The translations under genes and the position numbers were made by a program. A model generated the notes under the pieces. That model was not told the origin of the DNA. It was given only the letters and a program-made list of their open reading frames with translations, and searched no databases. This document shows, piece after piece, positions 5,912 through 6,789 of a DNA stretch of 6,789 nt (positions within the stretch are counted from its first letter, which is position 1; every line of letters begins with the position of its first letter). Source of the DNA: Burkholderiales bacterium (GTDB lineage: Bacteria; Pseudomonadota; Gammaproteobacteria; Burkholderiales; SG8-39); contig CAKKSJ010000160.1 of NCBI GenBank assembly GCA_919902965.1, positions 1 through 6,789 of the forward strand, read 5' to 3'.

Positions 5912-6601
5912 ATCCAGCGAAATCAGATGCGCGTAAATGCGCCCCATCACCCCTTTCTTGATCAGGTTCTTGAGCTGACTCGCGTTGAGAGCGCCTATTT
6001 TCTTTTCGTCCACGCGGTACATGCCGGTCAGGTTCATCGCCGCCCCCGCCTTGGTCTGCGCCTGCATCGCGAACGGCTCGAGCAGCGCATAGTCGGATAG
6101 GATGCCGGACATTTCGCGGCTGCGCTCCAGGTCGGCTTCATACTCCTGCAGCAGTTTTTCGATCGGCTGCCACTTCGGCAGCGGATTGCCCTCGGCGTCG
6201 AACATGGCTACGCCCGCGTCGTCGAGGAATGCTTTTTCGACACAGATGAGCCGGTCCGCCTGTTCCACCTTGTCCAGATTGACCCGCGCCATGCAGAAAG
6301 GGTAGCGCCGCACGTAGGCCGGGACGTAGACGTTCTTCTCCCAGGCGCCGTCGGCAAGGAACAGGTTCTCGCCGTTGGTGAGACCCAGCACGGCCACCGG
6401 CGCGTAGGTTTCGCCTTCGTCGCCGCTGGTGAATACCAGGGGATAGTCGCGGCAGGCGATCGAAAACTCGGTGTAGCTGATCGGGATGGCGTTGAGCTGA
6501 TTACAGAATTCAGGCACCGAGCCCGGCGCGGGCAGCGTTACCTTGTTGTTCTTGTACAGCGGTACGATTTCCTTGTAGCCGAAAGGCGGGTTGATCTGCA
6601 T
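5861..6601 (-). CDS. SapC family protein
   Basis: The 246-residue product resembles the SapC family (PF07277), named after a gene in the Campylobacter fetus S-layer locus; the biochemical role is unknown. Visible features are an N-terminal NPPFGYKEIVPL (4-15), YTEFSIACRDYPLVF (43-57), which is a typical family stretch, LGLTNGENLFL (72-82), YVPAYVRRYPF (92-102) and a C-terminal block (about 194-240: MYRVDEKKIGALN...LISLDNFVRLLDRK). I see no signal peptide or membrane segment, so a cytoplasmic protein is likely. ATG 6601 is preceded by GGAG (minus strand, 6610-6607) five bases away. The frame stays open upstream through the antisense of the tRNA, but that extension is not part of the protein. 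By eye it is less GC-rich than the pur block. Its 3' end is duplicated just downstream. The family call is good and the function is open. Confidence 0.85.
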   Translation of the reverse strand: MQINPPFGYKEIVPLYKNNKVTLPAPGSVPEFCNQLNAIPISYTEFSIACRDYPLVFTSGDEGETYAPVAVLGLTNGENLFLADGAWEKNVYVPAYVRRYPFCMARVNLDKVEQADRLICVEKAFLDDAGVAMFDAEGNPLPKWQPIEKLLQEYEADLERSREMSGILSDYALLEPFAMQAQTKAGAAMNLTGMYRVDEKKIGALNASQLKNLIKKGVMGRIYAHLISLDNFVRLLDRKVGRAAAA

Positions 6602-6636
6602 GCGGGCTCCGGGTCGGGGTGGCTTGAGTATGGGGC

Positions 6637-6666
6637 ATGATATCCCGGTCCCTGCGCCGGCAACAA
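6637..6666 (-). promoter_or_regulatory. Candidate promoter of the SapC-family gene
   Basis: On the minus strand TTGTTG (6666-6661) and TATCAT (6642-6637) are 18 bases apart and match four of six and five of six sigma-70 consensus bases. A start near 6630 would give a leader of about 30 bases with the GGAG site. It is back to back with the tRNA promoter. Confidence 0.5.
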
Positions 6667-6674
6667 CCCGCACG

Positions 6675-6703
6675 TTGTCGCCGGGCCGGAATGAGGCTAA
6701 AAT
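6675..6703 (+). promoter_or_regulatory. Candidate promoter of tRNA-Ala
   Basis: TTGTCG (6675-6680) and TAAAAT (6698-6703) are 17 bases apart and match four of six and five of six sigma-70 consensus bases. The -10 ends 12 bases before the mature tRNA 5' end, which suits a short leader removed by RNase P. Confidence 0.6.
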
Positions 6704-6715
6704 TCGCACCTCCAT

Positions 6716-6789
<74 letters not shown>

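Noticed and set aside
5735..6100. 121-codon plus-strand frame across the repeats and antisense to the SapC-family gene
   Set aside because: It owes its internal repeat to the DNA duplication, and most of it is antisense to the real gene.

Overview
The window looks like a piece of a GC-rich betaproteobacterial chromosome. This is inferred from the overall base composition, the Calvin-type class II fructose-bisphosphate aldolase, and the fba / purE / purC / sua5 neighbourhood. From memory, that neighbourhood is typical of Burkholderiales and Nitrosomonadales. No phage, transposase, CRISPR or plasmid hallmark is visible.

Layout. (1) 1-481: 3' part of a sugar phosphate isomerase/epimerase-like TIM-barrel gene, cut by the window edge. 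(2) 553-1965: a trimethylamine methyltransferase (MttB) family gene with no in-frame amber codon, so a non-pyrrolysine member. (3) 1966-2137: a 172-bp gap with a long nested inverted repeat, a weak -10 element and a 5'-leader hairpin. (4) 2138-5696: a co-directional housekeeping block of fba (glycolysis, gluconeogenesis or Calvin cycle), purE and purC (consecutive steps of de novo purine synthesis) and sua5/tsaC (threonylcarbamoyl-AMP synthesis for tRNA t6A). The gaps are 15, 71 and 53 bp, so one operon is plausible. (5) 5697-5860: a convergent gap holding a diverged direct duplication of the 3' end of the next gene, plus a perfect 9-bp hairpin. (6) 5861-6601, minus strand: a SapC-family gene. 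(7) 6602-6715: a divergent promoter region. (8) 6716-6789: a tRNA-Ala with anticodon CGC, cut two bases before the end of its CCA.

How they work together. PurE makes CAIR and PurC converts it to SAICAR, so these two belong together. The purK gene expected beside purE is absent here. Sua5 and Fba are co-located housekeeping enzymes rather than pathway partners. The isomerase-like gene and the MttB-family gene probably belong to a separate catabolic locus extending to the left, but no corrinoid protein or reductive activase is in view.

I do not see a clear new biological system. The signal best worth a second look is the 94-bp repeat pair at 5696-5789 and 5818-5911. It keeps the C-terminal reading frame of the SapC-family gene and looks like the remnant of a second copy. 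The large inverted repeat before fba and the reordered pur cluster lacking purK are secondary points.
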